Origin: Pantoea sp. At-9b | GTDB taxonomy: Bacteria > Pseudomonadota > Gammaproteobacteria > Enterobacterales > Enterobacteriaceae | Length of the DNA stretch: 64,000 bases | Assembly: GCF_000175935.2 (NCBI RefSeq) | Contig: NC_014837.1 | Span: forward strand, 992,001-1,056,000 | Direction: 5' to 3' | Shown here: positions 46,766 through 58,220 of the stretch, piece by piece | Layout of the letters: each line of letters starts with the position of its first letter | Numbering within the stretch: the stretch's first letter is position 1 | Translations under genes and position numbers: made by a program | The notes under the pieces: model-generated | Seen by the model: only the letters and a program-made list of their open reading frames with translations | Database searches by the model: none | What the model was told of the DNA's origin: nothing

Positions 46766-48718
46766 TCACCAGTTCTTACCTAACGCTATCTCGCCACCAT
46801 AAGGGCTAAGGTGGTTGTTGTCGTAATACAGTGGCAAGCCACCATTGGCAAACATGCAACCATTGTCATTACAAAGCTTGTCACGCAGAGACAGCACCCG
46901 TACACCTGATGTCTGATAACTCTGCAACAGTTCATCCACGGCGGCTTCCGGGTACTGGAACAATTTGGTGCGTGCCGTCGGTAACGGTGGCGTATCCCAG
47001 CGCCCCAGCCAGTCACTCAATTCGCGGCGAATCGGGATGTTGCGATTGTTGCTGTACCGCAACGGATCGATATCCAGCGACGGGGCGTCTTCAATGATGG
47101 TGACTTTTTTCCCCGCCTTCCGCAGCTCGGCAATCACGTTATCCATACCGAATTTCAACGCCTCCAGATTGCTTTTATCTGGATGCGCCAGCTCGCGAAA
47201 GCCAGCCTTGGGCAGGATACTCATGCCAGAGGCCCAGTAGGCACTGATCACCACTTCATCAATTTTGTCACTCAGCACCATTTTCAGTACCTCGCGATTA
47301 AAATCGACGCATTGTTGCGCATGGGTTGGTACCTGATTGACCACCCGCGTCACGCCAATCAGGAACGGGCATGAGGCTTTAGTCAGCTGGAATAAAGGTT
47401 TGTGTTGGCGCAAGGCATAGGCGGCCACCGTGGCGCGTAACGCCGCAGCGTGGCTGTCACCGATTAACGCGATACCGGGCTGGTCCGTAGCCGGATGGCA
47501 TTGCGCATCAAGCGACGGGAAATTCGCGCCGTAATCCAGCAGGCAGGGATTGCGCTGTGCCGAAATCTTCCAGGATTCGCCGTTGACCACCAGCTCACTG
47601 ACGCGAGATTTCATCCCGCCGGTCTGCCAAAGCACCACCATGGCACCGGCAGCCAACAGCGACGAGGCGCAGTAAACCGGGATCACCAGGCGAGTGCCAC
47701 GTTGCGGATGGCGAAAAGGTTGTTCAACAAAGCGCCATGACAGCCAGGCAATCAGCAAGGCAAGGGCGCTGATCATCAGGCCCTGCCACGCGGTTAACGG
47801 ATGATCGCTGAAGATGCGCGCCAGACTGAGTAGCGGCCAGTGCCACAAATACCAGGAGTAGGAGACGGTGCCGATAAAGCGCATCACGCGGTTTTCCAGC
47901 AGCAGCCGGTTCAGGCGGCCACGCGCACCGATCATCAGACAACCGGCTGCCACCGGCAGGATCGCCAGCCAGCCTGGAAAGTCATCATCGCGGGTCAGGA
48001 GCATGGCGCTGGCGATAATCAACAGCCAGCCCAGCAGATTACACAGGTTGGCGGCGCGTCCTTCCAGCGGCTGTGGTTGCCACAGCGCCAGCAGCACACC
48101 CGCCCCCAGTTCCCACGCGCGGGTTGGCAGCAGGTAGAAGGCATGGGTGCTGTCCCTCGGGGTCAGCCACAGGCAGGCGACCAGCGAGGCGATGCTGATG
48201 ACGAAAATCACGCCAGCCATCGAACGCTTAAAGCGCGCGGCCAGCAGCAAGATAAACGGCAACACCACGTAGAACTGTTCTTCAATCCCGAGGGACCAGG
48301 TCATCAGCAGCGGATTTAAATCGGCATCGCTACTGAAGTAGTCGCCGCTTTTCATCAGCAGCATATTGGGCACGGAGATAAACACCGCAACGCTGTATTT
48401 TGCCAGTTGGCTGAATTCGAGGGGGGACAGCAGGATATAGCCGAGCAGCAACAGAATCGCCATCATGAAAAACAGGGCAGGCGCGATACGACGAATACGG
48501 CGTAAATAGAATTGATAAAAGGAGAAGCGCCCTGCGGCGATTTCCCGGCTAATAATGCCACCGATTAAAAAGCCGGAAATAACAAAAAAGAGATCAACAC
48601 CGATAAAGCCACCCGGCAGAAAGTTGACACCGGAATGGAACAGCACCACCGACAGAATAGCGACAGCGCGCAAACCATCAATATCCGCGCGATAACGGAA
48701 ACTATCCGAATTGGTCAT
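46766..48718 (-). CDS. OafA-type acyltransferase with SGNH domain
   Basis: Inner-membrane O-acetyltransferase of 650 residues. The N-terminal acyltransferase-3 domain (about 10-350) has RADIDGLRAVAILSVVLFH and around ten helices; the C-terminal periplasmic SGNH domain has the nucleophile in IGDSHAAAL (about 425-433) and the catalytic DNNH (YYDNNHLSPYG) near the end. The family acetylates lipopolysaccharide O-antigen or other glycans. It stands alone, with no polysaccharide cluster beside it. The second half of the E. coli proY-acpH interval is filled by this and the phytase genes. Confidence 0.88.
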   Translation of the reverse strand: MTNSDSFRYRADIDGLRAVAILSVVLFHSGVNFLPGGFIGVDLFFVISGFLIGGIISREIAAGRFSFYQFYLRRIRRIAPALFFMMAILLLLGYILLSPLEFSQLAKYSVAVFISVPNMLLMKSGDYFSSDADLNPLLMTWSLGIEEQFYVVLPFILLLAARFKRSMAGVIFVISIASLVACLWLTPRDSTHAFYLLPTRAWELGAGVLLALWQPQPLEGRAANLCNLLGWLLIIASAMLLTRDDDFPGWLAILPVAAGCLMIGARGRLNRLLLENRVMRFIGTVSYSWYLWHWPLLSLARIFSDHPLTAWQGLMISALALLIAWLSWRFVEQPFRHPQRGTRLVIPVYCASSLLAAGAMVVLWQTGGMKSRVSELVVNGESWKISAQRNPCLLDYGANFPSLDAQCHPATDQPGIALIGDSHAAALRATVAAYALRQHKPLFQLTKASCPFLIGVTRVVNQVPTHAQQCVDFNREVLKMVLSDKIDEVVISAYWASGMSILPKAGFRELAHPDKSNLEALKFGMDNVIAELRKAGKKVTIIEDAPSLDIDPLRYSNNRNIPIRRELSDWLGRWDTPPLPTARTKLFQYPEAAVDELLQSYQTSGVRVLSLRDKLCNDNGCMFANGGLPLYYDNNHLSPYGGEIALGKNW

Positions 48719-49029
48719 AATACCGCCCGTTGATTTTTAATTACCTGATGCAAATGGCGAAAAATAAATCGGCGACTCCTTGTCGCCGAAAAACAAGGGT
48801 AAAAAATAATGAATCAAGGGATGATTGACGCTGACAGGTTAACCCGAGGTTAAACGAATCCGAACGCCTGACGGGAAATATAGAAAATCCTCAGAAGTCA
48901 CTGACGAATAGCTAACGAAATCTTAATGGTTGTATTTTGCTCAGATAAGCCAGAGGCGTAACGGCGCGATTTATCGCGCGTCCGTTAGCTCGCACCAATC
49001 CGTGAAAAACCGCGCGATAAATCGCGCCG
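48719..49029. other. 311-bp intergenic region upstream of the acyltransferase
   Basis: AT-rich leader and promoter DNA of the acyltransferase (minus strand) with a strong small hairpin CGGCGAC-TCCTT-GTCGCCG at 48770-48788, and at the left-hand boundary of the phytase an intact repeat copy (48957-49034). No coding frame seen. Confidence 0.6.
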
Positions 49030-49034
49030 CTACG
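48957..49034. repeat. Dispersed palindromic repeat, containing the phytase stop codon
   Basis: Left arm CGTAACGGCGCGATTTATCG, right arm CGCGATAAATCGCGCCGCTA, spacer about 30 bases. The phytase stop codon (TAG on the minus strand, 49030-49032) is part of the CCGCTACG end. Confidence 0.88.
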
Positions 49035-50307
49035 GATAATTGACGGGAATAATGGCTTGCTTATCCAGCGCCTGGCGGAAGGTGTCCAGGGTGGATTGAT
49101 AAGGGCATAAGGTGCCGACTTCCGTCACTCTACAGTTTTTCTCATGCCACTCCTGACGCAGTAACGGATGACGATCATCCACCGGCGTTAAATGTCGCAG
49201 GTCATCGAGGCTTTGTGCCTGGAAATAGATACGCACGAAACGTTGCCCGCTTTGTGTGTCGCGCCAACGTTCAAACACCAGGCTACTGCCGGGCGGGATA
49301 TTGCCGCGGGCATAGCCGGGCAATTGCCAGCTAAAGTCCATCAGGGTACGCACGCGCGCGATATTGGTATCATGCGCCACGAATAGCAACCAGCGGGTAT
49401 CCGGTGAGGTATTGCCGTCGCGGTTGATGCCTTGTTCCAGCCCTTTTATCACCGCATCCAGCAGGATTGAGCCGCGACGTTGCGCCATGTAAGGCACATC
49501 GTTGCTGAGGTCATAGCTGGCGGTCAGAATCGGCAACAAGGCGCTGATCTGCGCGGAAGAGGTGATGTTGCCCCAGGCCAGTTGGCTGAGCGGCAGGTTC
49601 TCACTCCAGCCGAGGCGCAACGTTTCGACCATGCTGGCCAGCACGCTCAGCCCCTGCACCCAGCTATGGCCTTTTTTCGTTTCTTTTAACTGCCACGGCT
49701 GGGTAAAGGCGGTGCAGTCGCTGGTGGGCGCGCAGACCGCCTGTCTGAGTTGCTGTATCGCCGGTTGGAGCTGCTGTTGCAACGCCGCGATGTCACCGGC
49801 TTTAGCGACCAGGGCAGCGTGTTCTTTGGCCGGGTCCAGCTGGGCAAACGGTTCTTTTTCGCTCTGGAACAGGGGATCGCTATCGCCATCTACATGATGA
49901 ATCGCCACACCACAGCCAGGAAAGGCACCATCAACCAGCGCTTCTGCGGTGGCGCGGGTGCGTTGCAATGGGCTGGCGCGTACATAGATATCCGTGGCAG
50001 TCGGGCATCCTCGGGTAAGCAGACCCAGTTGACGATAATGTTCCCCTTCCCAACGACCTTTGTTAACCACAGCAGCGTAGCCATGGCCGGTCAATTCGCC
50101 GTCATGGGTGGTCCACTGCGTCCAGGGGCGTTGTGTGGCGGCTTCGATCTCTTTGCGGTTGCCTGGTGTTGGTGGCCGCACGCCGTGGCGGCTGATTTCG
50201 ACCACTTTTTCCAGTTGATAGTGATCCGCAGCCTGGCTATGAGCCAGCGGTAATAATAAGGCGCAGGCCAGCACCAGGCGGGCTGGCAGAGTAAAGGGCA
50301 CCGACAT
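49030..50307 (-). CDS. Periplasmic histidine acid phosphatase, Klebsiella PhyK-type phytase
   Basis: Secreted phosphatase of 425 residues. Signal peptide (hydrophobic 10-22, cleavage after HSQA about residue 26). The active-site motif RHGVRPP is at 40-46 with nucleophile His41; HDTN, with the proton-donor Asp, is at about 311. The sequence WTTHDGELTGHGYAAVVNKG and the rest resemble the Klebsiella phytase closely, more than E. coli AppA or Agp. It releases phosphate from inositol hexakisphosphate. ATG 50307 is preferred over GTG 50325 because AAGGA lies ahead. It follows an inositol monophosphatase gene by 14 bp. Confidence 0.92.
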   Translation of the reverse strand: MSVPFTLPARLVLACALLLPLAHSQAADHYQLEKVVEISRHGVRPPTPGNRKEIEAATQRPWTQWTTHDGELTGHGYAAVVNKGRWEGEHYRQLGLLTRGCPTATDIYVRASPLQRTRATAEALVDGAFPGCGVAIHHVDGDSDPLFQSEKEPFAQLDPAKEHAALVAKAGDIAALQQQLQPAIQQLRQAVCAPTSDCTAFTQPWQLKETKKGHSWVQGLSVLASMVETLRLGWSENLPLSQLAWGNITSSAQISALLPILTASYDLSNDVPYMAQRRGSILLDAVIKGLEQGINRDGNTSPDTRWLLFVAHDTNIARVRTLMDFSWQLPGYARGNIPPGSSLVFERWRDTQSGQRFVRIYFQAQSLDDLRHLTPVDDRHPLLRQEWHEKNCRVTEVGTLCPYQSTLDTFRQALDKQAIIPVNYP

Positions 50308-50321
50308 CAGCACATCCTTAA

Positions 50322-51131
50322 TCACAGGAGAGAGGAGGAGGGCAGCATCGCTTTCAACTGCGGATAGAGCACGGCATTGGCCAGCAACACCGGGTTGCCG
50401 TGTTTCAGTCCGTCATTGTGCAGATAATCGTTGGTGACGCCGCCAGCTTCGCGCATCAGTACGATGCCGGGCAGACCATCCCACGGGTTCATATGCGCTT
50501 CGTAATAGCCAATCAACCGACCGGCCGCCGCCCAGGCACTCATCAGCGCGCCCGACCCGGTACGGATAAACATTCCACCTTGTTGCAGCAGCGCGGCGAT
50601 AAAGGTGGTGAGGGGTTCAGCGGGCTGGCTGTTGGAACTGCTGATACCTAATACGCCCTGATTGAGCTGTTGGGCGCTGTGGGCCTGAATGCGCTTGTCG
50701 TTCACCCACGCTCCCTTACCACGGCAGGCATGAAACTGCTCGTGATGATTGGGATCGCACACCACGCCAATCACCGCCTCATCTTCACACACGATAGCCA
50801 GCGATACACACCAGTTATGCAGGCCGTTGACGAAACTGCTGGTGCCATCAATCGGGTCCACCACCCAGACAAAACGGGCCCCCTGGGTGTCACCGCCGCT
50901 CTCTTCACCCAGCACCGCATCTTCCGGAAAACGCTCGGCAATCATGTATTTAATCAGTTGCTCCACATTACGATCGGCTTCGCTGACCACATCCTGGAGA
51001 TCCTTCTTATGCTCGACCACCAGTTGATGGCGCTGCTGATACCAGGAGAAGGCGCGGCTGGCAGCGGCGGTGGCGACATCACGGGCAAAGTGGTAACGCG
51101 CGTCAAGTTCAGTAAGTGATGCTGATGACAT
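50322..51131 (-). CDS. Inositol monophosphatase family protein
   Basis: Mg-dependent phosphatase of 269 residues, probably cytosolic as no signal peptide is seen. Signature elements are VSEADRNVEQ, LGEESGG, WVVDPIDGTSSFVNG and, near the C-terminus, NPWDGLPGIVLMREAGG, all metal- or substrate-binding in the IMPase family. It also resembles HisN-type histidinol phosphatases. Being the first gene of a two-gene unit with a periplasmic phytase, it would complete breakdown of phytate to free inositol if inositol monophosphate enters the cell. AGAGGG precedes ATG 51131 and a TATAAAT element lies about 15-20 bp further up. Confidence 0.88.
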   Translation of the reverse strand: MSSASLTELDARYHFARDVATAAASRAFSWYQQRHQLVVEHKKDLQDVVSEADRNVEQLIKYMIAERFPEDAVLGEESGGDTQGARFVWVVDPIDGTSSFVNGLHNWCVSLAIVCEDEAVIGVVCDPNHHEQFHACRGKGAWVNDKRIQAHSAQQLNQGVLGISSSNSQPAEPLTTFIAALLQQGGMFIRTGSGALMSAWAAAGRLIGYYEAHMNPWDGLPGIVLMREAGGVTNDYLHNDGLKHGNPVLLANAVLYPQLKAMLPSSSLL

Positions 51132-51296
51132 CTTTCCCTCTTATGATTTATACCCTTCAGACTTCAAGCTCCCCTCAGGGGATCGGGTATTGTGACAGGC
51201 GAAATGGCTGTGTGATCCAGGTAACGAAAGATAAGAAAGGCTTCATTAAGCCGCAGATGTTTGCGGCTGGCAAGAGGGGAGAGGATTCTGAATGTG

Positions 51297-51878
51297 TTAC
51301 AGCTGCTGCGTGCGCGCCAGTTCCATCAGCCGCGGATACAATTGGAAGAATTGTTGCTCCAGTCCGGCATAATTCTCAACGAAATCCTGATATGAATCAC
51401 GCAACGCAGCGAGGCGGGGACGGCGCTGCGCCATGCCACTCAACACCCGCGCCAGACGGGTCGGTTCGGCGTAATGCTCCAGCCAGCGTTCACGCCACAT
51501 TATCGCGTTCAGCTCGACAAAACCCGCCGGTGTCCCCGACAACTGCGGCGTAATTTCCCGTTCAGCCGCCGCGGAAAAAGCGGCCAGCGACTGGGCGGGG
51601 TGGAATCGATCCCAGTGCCGCGCCAGGAAATGATCCCAGATGACATCTAACGTGATGGGGGCCACGCGCCGGGTTTCGGCACGGAACCACTGACGCGCCT
51701 CGCGCACTTCCGGCAAATTATCGGTCAGGCTATCAAGCCGTCGATGCAGCAAAATGCCGTCGGCAATCGGGGTTGACCATTGCTGATGGGGGTTGCCGCG
51801 TACAAAGTCGGCCATTAAGTTGCCCAGCAGTGAGCTGTCAGCCAACTGGGCCAGGTGCAGGTGAGCGAGAAAGTTCAT
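51297..51878 (-). CDS. acpH: Acyl carrier protein phosphodiesterase AcpH
   Basis: Removes the phosphopantetheine group from holo-acyl carrier protein. 193 residues, the E. coli length; conserved start MNFLAHLHLAQLADSSLLGNL and the HD-like core with LHRRLDSLTD and DVIWDHFLARHW. It is divergent from queA, 102 bp away. Confidence 0.95.
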   Translation of the reverse strand: MNFLAHLHLAQLADSSLLGNLMADFVRGNPHQQWSTPIADGILLHRRLDSLTDNLPEVREARQWFRAETRRVAPITLDVIWDHFLARHWDRFHPAQSLAAFSAAAEREITPQLSGTPAGFVELNAIMWRERWLEHYAEPTRLARVLSGMAQRRPRLAALRDSYQDFVENYAGLEQQFFQLYPRLMELARTQQL

Positions 51879-51980
51879 GCCGCATTATAGACAGAATCAA
51901 TGAAGCACAGCCAGTTGTTCAGAATTGGTCGCTTTTCCGCTAAACTATGCCGCCTGTTTTTAGTCCTGAAGAAGTTGAGC

Positions 51981-53051
51981 ATGCGTGTAGCGGATTTTTC
52001 CTTTGAATTGCCGGAATCTTTGATCGCCCATTACCCCCAGGCGCAGCGCAGCGGTTGCCGTCTGTTATCGCTGGATGGCCCAAGCGGGGCGTTGAGTCAT
52101 GGCGTCTTTACCGATGTGTTGGAGAAGCTCAATCCGGGCGATCTGCTGGTATTCAATAACACCCGCGTGATCCCGGCGCGCGTTTATGGCCGTAAAGCCA
52201 GTGGCGGCAAAATCGAGATGCTGGTGGAGCGCATGCTGGACGACAAACGTGTGCTGGCGCATGTTCGTGCCTCAAAAGCCCCAAAACCGGGAGCAGAATT
52301 GCTGCTGGGCGATGACGAAAGCGTTAAAGCGACCATGGTGGCGCGCCACGATACATTGTTTGAAATTGCCTTCGAAGATGACCGTGCCGTGTTGGATATC
52401 CTCAACAGCGTCGGCCACATGCCGTTGCCGCCGTACATCGATCGCCCGGATGAAGAAGCTGACCGCGAGTTGTACCAGACGGTGTACAGCGCCCGCCCCG
52501 GGGCCGTCGCTGCGCCGACCGCCGGTTTGCACTTTGATGACCCGCTGTTGCAGGCGCTGAAGGCGAAAGGCGTGGAGATGGCGTTTGTCACGCTGCACGT
52601 GGGAGCCGGGACTTTCCAGCCGGTGCGCGTGGAGAGTATTGAAGATCACACCATGCACTCCGAATATGCCGAAGTACCGCAAGAGGTGGTGGATGCGGTG
52701 CTGGCCTGCAAAGCGCGGGGCAACAAAGTGGTGGCGGTAGGCACCACCTCAGTTCGCTCGCTGGAGAGTGCTGCACAGGCGAGTAAAGATGCGCTGATTG
52801 CGCCTTTCTTCGATGATACCCAGATTTTTATTTACCCCGGCTATCAGTATCAGGTGATCGATGCGTTGATCACCAATTTCCACTTGCCGGAATCCACCCT
52901 GATTATGCTGGTGTCGGCGTTTGCCGGTTATCAGCACACCATGGCGGCTTATCAGGCGGCGGTGGCCGAGCAGTACCGTTTCTTTAGCTACGGGGATGCC
53001 ATGTTCATTACCCGTAATGTGAATGCACCCGACGAGAGCGTTGGGTCTTAA
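51981..53051 (+). CDS. queA: S-adenosylmethionine:tRNA ribosyltransferase-isomerase QueA
   Basis: Adds the epoxycyclopentane of queuosine to tRNA by transferring and isomerising the ribosyl group of SAM. 356 residues from ATG 51981 ([19 protein letters not shown]), as in E. coli; a frame from 51900 has an unrelated leader. Motifs [20 protein letters not shown] and [11 protein letters not shown] are present. It is followed by tgt, the enzyme for the previous step. Confidence 0.97.
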   Translation: MRVADFSFELPESLIAHYPQAQRSGCRLLSLDGPSGALSHGVFTDVLEKLNPGDLLVFNNTRVIPARVYGRKASGGKIEMLVERMLDDKRVLAHVRASKAPKPGAELLLGDDESVKATMVARHDTLFEIAFEDDRAVLDILNSVGHMPLPPYIDRPDEEADRELYQTVYSARPGAVAAPTAGLHFDDPLLQALKAKGVEMAFVTLHVGAGTFQPVRVESIEDHTMHSEYAEVPQEVVDAVLACKARGNKVVAVGTTSVRSLESAAQASKDALIAPFFDDTQIFIYPGYQYQVIDALITNFHLPESTLIMLVSAFAGYQHTMAAYQAAVAEQYRFFSYGDAMFITRNVNAPDESVGS

Positions 53052-54206
<1,155 letters not shown>

Positions 54207-54230
54207 TAATTCATCAATGAGGGAAATTTA

Positions 54231-54563
54231 ATGAGCTTTTTCATTTCTGACGCTGTGGCTGCAGCAGGCGCACCGTCGCAGGGAAGTCCTTATTCTCTGG
54301 TGATCATGCTGGTGGTCTTTGGTCTGATCTTTTACTTCATGATTCTGCGTCCGCAGCAGAAACGTTCCAAAGAGCACAAGAAGTTGATGGATTCCATCTC
54401 CAAGGGAGATGAAGTACTGACCAATGGTGGTCTGGTAGGTCGCGTAACTAAAGTTGCTGAAACCGGCTACATCGCTATCGCCCTGAACGACACCACTGAA
54501 GTAGTGATTAAACGTGATTTCGTGGCTGCCGTTCTGCCGAAAGGCACCATGAAGGCGCTGTAA
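54231..54563 (+). CDS. yajC: Sec translocon accessory subunit YajC
   Basis: Single-span inner-membrane protein of 110 residues forming a complex with SecDF. Transmembrane helix at about 20-40 ([19 protein letters not shown]), then the cytosolic domain starting [15 protein letters not shown] and the [14 protein letters not shown] core. Confidence 0.97.
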   Translation: MSFFISDAVAAAGAPSQGSPYSLVIMLVVFGLIFYFMILRPQQKRSKEHKKLMDSISKGDEVLTNGGLVGRVTKVAETGYIAIALNDTTEVVIKRDFVAAVLPKGTMKAL

Positions 54564-54588
54564 TTTTTTCTTCCCGAAGGAAACTGCC

Positions 54589-56436
54589 GTGTTAAACCGT
54601 TATCCTTTGTGGAAGTACATCATGCTGGTCGTCGTTATTCTCGTCGGCCTGCTCTATGCGCTTCCCAACCTTTATGGTGAGGATCCGGCCGTTCAAATCA
54701 CTGGTGCGCGCGGTGGCGCCGCCAGTGAGCAAACGTTGGATCAGATCCAGACTGCATTACAAAAAGATAATATCCAGAGCAAATCCCTCGTTCTGGAAAA
54801 TGGCGCGGTTCTTGCGCGCTTTGCGAATACGGATGTGCAGTTGCGCGCCCGTGAAGCGATTACCAATGTTCTTGGCGAGAACTACGTTGTAGCACTCAAC
54901 CTGGCACCGGCTACGCCGCGTTGGTTGAGCCTGCTGGCCGCAGAGCCGATGAAACTCGGTCTTGACCTGCGTGGCGGCGTACACTTCCTGATGGAAGTGG
55001 ACATGGATACCGCACTGAGCAAACTGCAGGAGCAGAATGCCGACGGCCTGCGCAGCGACCTGCGCGATAAAGGCATCCCTTACGTTAACGTCAATAAAAT
55101 CGCTAACTACGGCGTGGAAATTCGTTTCCGTGACGGCACCAGCCGTGATGCGGCCATCAGCTATCTGTCTTCACGTCATCAGGATCTGGTGATTTCCAGC
55201 CAGGGCAGCGATACCCTGCGTGCGGTGATGACCGATGCGCGCCTGAGTGAAGCGCGTGAATATGCTGTGCAGCAGAACATCAATATCCTGCGTAACCGTG
55301 TTAACCAGCTTGGCGTTGCTGAACCGCTGGTACAGCGTCAGGGTTCTGACCGCATCGTGGTTGAGTTGCCGGGTATTCAGGATACCGCGCGTGCCAAAGA
55401 GATTCTGGGTGCGACTGCAACCCTCGAATTCCGTCTGGTGAACACCACGGTTGACCCGAGCGCTGCGGCCAGTGGCCGTGTACCGGGTGATTCTGAAGTC
55501 AAAATGACGCGTGAAGGCCAGCCTGTTGTGCTGTACAAACGTGTGATTCTGACCGGTGACCATATCACCGACTCCACGTCCAGCATGGATGAGTACAACC
55601 AGCCGCAGGTGAATATTTCACTGGATGGCGCGGGCGGTAACATCATGTCGAACTTCACCAAGGACAATATCGGTAAACCGATGGCGACCCTGTTTGTGGA
55701 GTACAAGGACAGCGGTAAGAAAGATGCCAATGGCCGTGCGATTCTGGTGAAACAGGAAGAAGTGATTAACGTGGCGAACATTCAGTCGCGCCTCGGCAAC
55801 AGCTTCCGTATTACCGGTATCAGCAATCCGAACGAAGCCCGTCAGCTGTCGCTGCTGCTGCGTGCCGGTGCGTTGATTGCGCCCATTCAGATTGTGGAAG
55901 AGCGTACTATCGGCCCAACCATGGGTCAGCAGAACATCACACAGGGTCTCGAAGCCTGTCTGTGGGGTCTGATCGCGTCCATCATCTTTATGGTGGTGTT
56001 CTATAAGAAATTCGGTCTGATCGCCACCAGCGCACTGCTGTGCAACCTGGTGTTGATCGTCGGCATCATGTCACTGCTGCCAGGTGCGACACTCACCATG
56101 CCGGGTATTGCCGGTATCGTGTTGACGCTGGCGGTAGCGGTGGATGCGAACGTACTGATTAACGAACGTATTAAAGAAGAGTTGCGTAACGGTCGTTCCG
56201 TGCAGCAGGCGATTCATGAAGGCTACAAAGGTGCCTTCTCCAGTATCGTCGATGCTAACGTCACGACGCTGATTAAAGTCATCATTCTTTATGCGGTCGG
56301 TACCGGTTCAATCAAAGGTTTTGCGATTACCACGGCTATCGGTATCGCGACCTCCATGTTTACCGCTATCGTCGGCACCCGTGCCATCGTTAACCTGGTG
56401 TACGGCGGCAAACGCATCAACAAGCTGTCTATCTAA
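54589..56436 (+). CDS. secD: Protein translocase subunit SecD
   Basis: RND-like subunit that uses the proton gradient to pull secreted proteins across the membrane. 615 residues: first helix (about 8-28), large periplasmic P1 domain (30-440), and five helices after 450. The motif [16 protein letters not shown] and the D5 signature [15 protein letters not shown] are present. GTG 54589 is the start. SecF follows 11 bp downstream. Confidence 0.98.
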   Translation: MLNRYPLWKYIMLVVVILVGLLYALPNLYGEDPAVQITGARGGAASEQTLDQIQTALQKDNIQSKSLVLENGAVLARFANTDVQLRAREAITNVLGENYVVALNLAPATPRWLSLLAAEPMKLGLDLRGGVHFLMEVDMDTALSKLQEQNADGLRSDLRDKGIPYVNVNKIANYGVEIRFRDGTSRDAAISYLSSRHQDLVISSQGSDTLRAVMTDARLSEAREYAVQQNINILRNRVNQLGVAEPLVQRQGSDRIVVELPGIQDTARAKEILGATATLEFRLVNTTVDPSAAASGRVPGDSEVKMTREGQPVVLYKRVILTGDHITDSTSSMDEYNQPQVNISLDGAGGNIMSNFTKDNIGKPMATLFVEYKDSGKKDANGRAILVKQEEVINVANIQSRLGNSFRITGISNPNEARQLSLLLRAGALIAPIQIVEERTIGPTMGQQNITQGLEACLWGLIASIIFMVVFYKKFGLIATSALLCNLVLIVGIMSLLPGATLTMPGIAGIVLTLAVAVDANVLINERIKEELRNGRSVQQAIHEGYKGAFSSIVDANVTTLIKVIILYAVGTGSIKGFAITTAIGIATSMFTAIVGTRAIVNLVYGGKRINKLSI

Positions 56437-56446
56437 GGAGTGCGTT

Positions 56447-57415
56447 GTGGCACAGGAATACAATATTGAGCAGCTGAACCACGGGCGTAAGGTCATTGAC
56501 TTTATGCGCTGGGACACGCTGGCCTTTATCATCTCCGGCCTGCTGATTGTGGCGTCTATCGCCATCGTCGGGGTGCGTGGCTTCAACTGGGGCCTCGACT
56601 TTACTGGCGGGACGGTGATTGAGATCAACCTGGAGAAACCGGCCGAGCTGGATACCCTGCGCGAAGCGCTGGTGAAAGCAGGCTTCCAGGAACCGCTGGT
56701 ACAGAACTTTGGCAGCAGCCGTGACGTGATGGTGCGTATGGCTCCGGTGCAAGGTCCGGCGGGCCAGGAACTGGGCAACAAAGTGGTATCGGTGATTAAC
56801 GAAACGGCGCAGCAGAATGCCACCGTGAAGCGTATCGAGTTCGTGGGTCCGAGCGTGGGTAGCGATCTGGCGCAGGCCGGGGCGATGGCGCTGCTGTCGG
56901 CGTTGATTGCGATTTTGATCTACATCGGCATCCGCTTTGAGTGGCGTCTGGCGTTGGGTACCGTGTTGGCACTGGCACACGACGTGATCATCACCTGCGG
57001 CATTCTGGCGCTGACCCACATCGAAATCGACCTGACCATCGTGGCGTCACTGATGTCGGTGATTGGTTACTCGCTTAACGATAAGATCGTGGTTTCCGAC
57101 CGTATTCGTGAGAACTTCCGCAAGATCCGTCGCGGTTCGTCTTACGATATCACCAACGTGTCGCTGACCCAGACGCTGAGCCGTACCTTGATCACCTCGC
57201 TGACCACCCTGGCGATGATCCTGATTCTGTTCATCTTTGGTGGCGCGCTGCTGAAAGGCTTCTCGCTGACCATGCTGATTGGTGTGACCATTGGTACGGT
57301 CTCCTCAATCTATGTCTCTTCGGCGCTGGCGCTGAAGTTGGGCATGAAGCGTGAACATATGCTGGTGCAGAAAGTGGAGAAAGAGGGCGCCGATCAGCCT
57401 TCAATCATGCCGTAA
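56447..57415 (+). CDS. secF: Protein translocase subunit SecF
   Basis: Partner of SecD. 322 residues from GTG 56447 ([16 protein letters not shown]), with AAGGAG ahead; the longer frame from 56291 is not used. [12 protein letters not shown] marks the P1-like domain, and the conserved [20 protein letters not shown] is in the transmembrane region. A strong terminator closes the queA-tgt-yajC-secDF group. Confidence 0.98.
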   Translation: MAQEYNIEQLNHGRKVIDFMRWDTLAFIISGLLIVASIAIVGVRGFNWGLDFTGGTVIEINLEKPAELDTLREALVKAGFQEPLVQNFGSSRDVMVRMAPVQGPAGQELGNKVVSVINETAQQNATVKRIEFVGPSVGSDLAQAGAMALLSALIAILIYIGIRFEWRLALGTVLALAHDVIITCGILALTHIEIDLTIVASLMSVIGYSLNDKIVVSDRIRENFRKIRRGSSYDITNVSLTQTLSRTLITSLTTLAMILILFIFGGALLKGFSLTMLIGVTIGTVSSIYVSSALALKLGMKREHMLVQKVEKEGADQPSIMP

Positions 57416-57433
57416 CGACTGACCAGAAAGATC

Positions 57434-57462
57434 AAGGGCTGCCCAATGGCAGCCCTTTTTTT
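57434..57462 (+). terminator. Terminator of the secDF operon
   Basis: Perfect 10-bp stem AAGGGCTGCC/GGCAGCCCTT with loop CAAT followed by seven T residues. Confidence 0.93.
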
Positions 57463-57474
57463 ATCTGTACGCTA

Positions 57475-58026
57475 TCAGGGCGTGGTCTCGGCGGTGACAT
57501 CGTGCACACGCACATAGCCAAGTTGATCGGGAGACAGACCGCTCAGGCGCAGCGGTACTACCACAGCACTACGCAGCGTCAGGCTGCCGGGGGCACTGAT
57601 GGTCTGGCTGAGGCTGCCCGCGTTTAACGGTTTACCGCTGGCCGGGTCCATTTCTCCCCACACTACCGTGGCGTTCAGTGCCGGAACCGGTTTGCCATCG
57701 GTTGAGCGGATCGTCAGAATGGCGCGGCTGCCAGTGGCTTCACCTTCAACGTTGGTCAGTGACAGGCGCAATTTCCCCAGTTGGGTTTGCAGCTCCACCG
57801 GCGTATTGGCCTGGGGTAGCAGCCATGCCCCTTGGCTGGATTGGCCATTCAGTTGTCCCTGAATTTCCAGCGCACCGGCCTGATTGGTCAACTGGCGCAT
57901 TTGCTGATTCAGCTGACTCACTTCCTGATGTAATTGAGTTACTTGTGGTGAAGCGGGTGTTGAGCTGCAACCGCTGAGTACCAGCAAAGAAAGCGCTGCT
58001 GGCGCCCATAACATCCTGATCGTCAT
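57475..58026 (-). CDS. yajI: Lipoprotein YajI (DUF3251)
   Basis: A 183-residue lipoprotein (lipobox VLSGC, Cys20) with a short coiled coil (VTQLHQEVSQLNQQMRQLTN) and a beta-rich C-terminal domain matching DUF3251. Start at ATG 58026 with AAAGGA ahead; the frame from 58155 runs through repeat DNA. It lies between secF and nrdR in opposite orientation, as in E. coli. Function unknown. Confidence 0.88.
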   Translation of the reverse strand: MTIRMLWAPAALSLLVLSGCSSTPASPQVTQLHQEVSQLNQQMRQLTNQAGALEIQGQLNGQSSQGAWLLPQANTPVELQTQLGKLRLSLTNVEGEATGSRAILTIRSTDGKPVPALNATVVWGEMDPASGKPLNAGSLSQTISAPGSLTLRSAVVVPLRLSGLSPDQLGYVRVHDVTAETTP

Positions 58027-58062
58027 GCAATGTCCTTTCCATTGTGGGGGAGGGCTAATGTT

Positions 58063-58124
58063 GCGGGATAAATCGCGCCGCGACAACCCATGCACTGTAT
58101 CGTAGCGGCGTGATTTATCACGCT
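58063..58124. repeat. Dispersed repeat, arms in reversed order
   Basis: Right-type arm GCGGGATAAATCGCGCCGCG comes first (58063-58084), then a left-type arm CGTAGCGGCGTGATTTATCA (58101-58124). The reversed order suggests two independent arms or an inversion. This copy is between divergent yajI and nrdR, a 5' rather than 3' location. Confidence 0.75.
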
Positions 58125-58220
58125 GTTTTAACCATTGCCGCCCTTTTCTTATCAACGCATTTTGTTGAAACCGAGATCGCGCTACACTGTCTGGCCCAAA
58201 TTCTCGCGACAGGAAACGTC

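Noticed and set aside
51132..51296. Pho box upstream of the phosphatase-phytase operon
   Set aside because: Only one CTGTCAC half-site is visible, and no second repeat at 11 bp.
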